Of a stretch of DNA of 34,737 nucleotides, positions 34,615 to 34,737 are shown one piece after another. This DNA is from Grimontia indica (GTDB lineage Bacteria; Pseudomonadota; Gammaproteobacteria; Enterobacterales; Vibrionaceae), in contig NZ_ANFM02000071.1 in NCBI RefSeq assembly GCF_000333895.2, positions 1-34,737 of the forward strand. Reading direction: 5' to 3'. How positions within the stretch are numbered: position 1 is the first letter of the stretch; every line of letters starts with the position of its first letter. Made by a program: the position numbers and the translations under genes. The notes beneath the pieces were generated by a model. It was not told where the DNA came from, did not search any database, and worked only from the letters and a program-made list of their open reading frames with translations.

Positions 34615-34737
34615 GATACCCAAACAACCTGAAGATTCTTGAGTTCAGAGGTCATCAATGCGTTCAATTCGAGGCAAATTTCGCTAGGAATAGTCGTTCT
34701 ATTTCCGTGGAATTTAACGAAGAAGTGGGCGCATTGA
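34615..34737. repeat. Long dispersed palindromic repeat, cut by the window end
   Basis: It opens with ATACCCAAACAACCTGAA, nearly identical to the arm at 27958-27976. The sequence then runs on through non-coding bases to the window end (ending GAAGAAGTGGGCGCATTGA). By analogy with the short member, I expect it to close outside the window with the complement, TTCAGGTTGTTTGGGTAT. I recall similar intergenic repeats in other vibrios. Confidence 0.65.

Overview
The window looks like a chromosomal segment of a marine gammaproteobacterium in the Vibrionaceae, perhaps near Grimontia, Enterovibrio or Photobacterium. The genus is an inference. The family rests on a ToxR/ToxS-like pair, a two-subunit-permease Pst system with long PstC and PstA, an adhE-ychE neighbourhood as in enterics and vibrios, several GGDEF proteins, and a palindromic intergenic repeat of a kind I associate with vibrios. 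Almost all of the window is ordinary, densely packed chromosome. The only clear mobile DNA lies at about 8.5-10.15 kb beside a tRNA-Ser gene.

Layout. 0-3.6 kb: ppsR (-) and ppsA (+) diverge; PpsR modifies PEP synthase on the Thr two residues before the catalytic His. 3.7-7.25 kb: two transporters, a DUF3360-type permease and an OFA-family MFS carrier, each preceded by an FNR-like box. 7.27-8.4 kb: galE (-). 8.5-10.15 kb: island remnant made of an IS6-family element, an integrase cut by it, an att-like copy of the tRNA-Ser 3' end and a GC-rich structured spacer. 10.16-10.31 kb: tRNA-Ser(UGA) with a strong promoter. 10.4-13.1 kb: a LysR regulator divergent from a secreted amidohydrolase. 13.1-17.9 kb: pstSCAB (-), with tandem PhoB-like half-sites upstream and no phoU. 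18.2-23.6 kb: a degenerate low-molecular-weight phosphatase, a GAF-GGDEF protein with a broken active site, a photolyase/cryptochrome, a [2Fe-2S] ferredoxin, a YoaK-family membrane protein and a membrane GGDEF protein with an intact motif. 23.8-25.1 kb: metY-type sulfhydrylase. 25.1-27.5 kb: toxR/toxS-like pair behind an OmpA-family gene. 28.1-29.6 kb: a conserved hypothetical gene and a catalytically dead SDR-like protein. 29.7-32.4 kb: adhE (-). 33.0-34.6 kb: ychE/marC-like gene and a voltage-gated K+ channel with a C-terminal zinc ribbon. The window ends inside a dispersed palindromic repeat.

Themes. FNR-like boxes precede the DUF3360 permease, the OFA carrier and adhE. In two of the three a good -10 hexamer places the box close to -41.5, the classical class II activator position, which suggests a shared anaerobic programme of fermentation and organic-anion transport. 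Three proteins keep their fold motifs but have lost catalytic residues (phosphatase-like, GGDEF, SDR), suggesting binding or sensor roles. No CRISPR array, toxin-antitoxin pair, defence island or complete prophage was seen.
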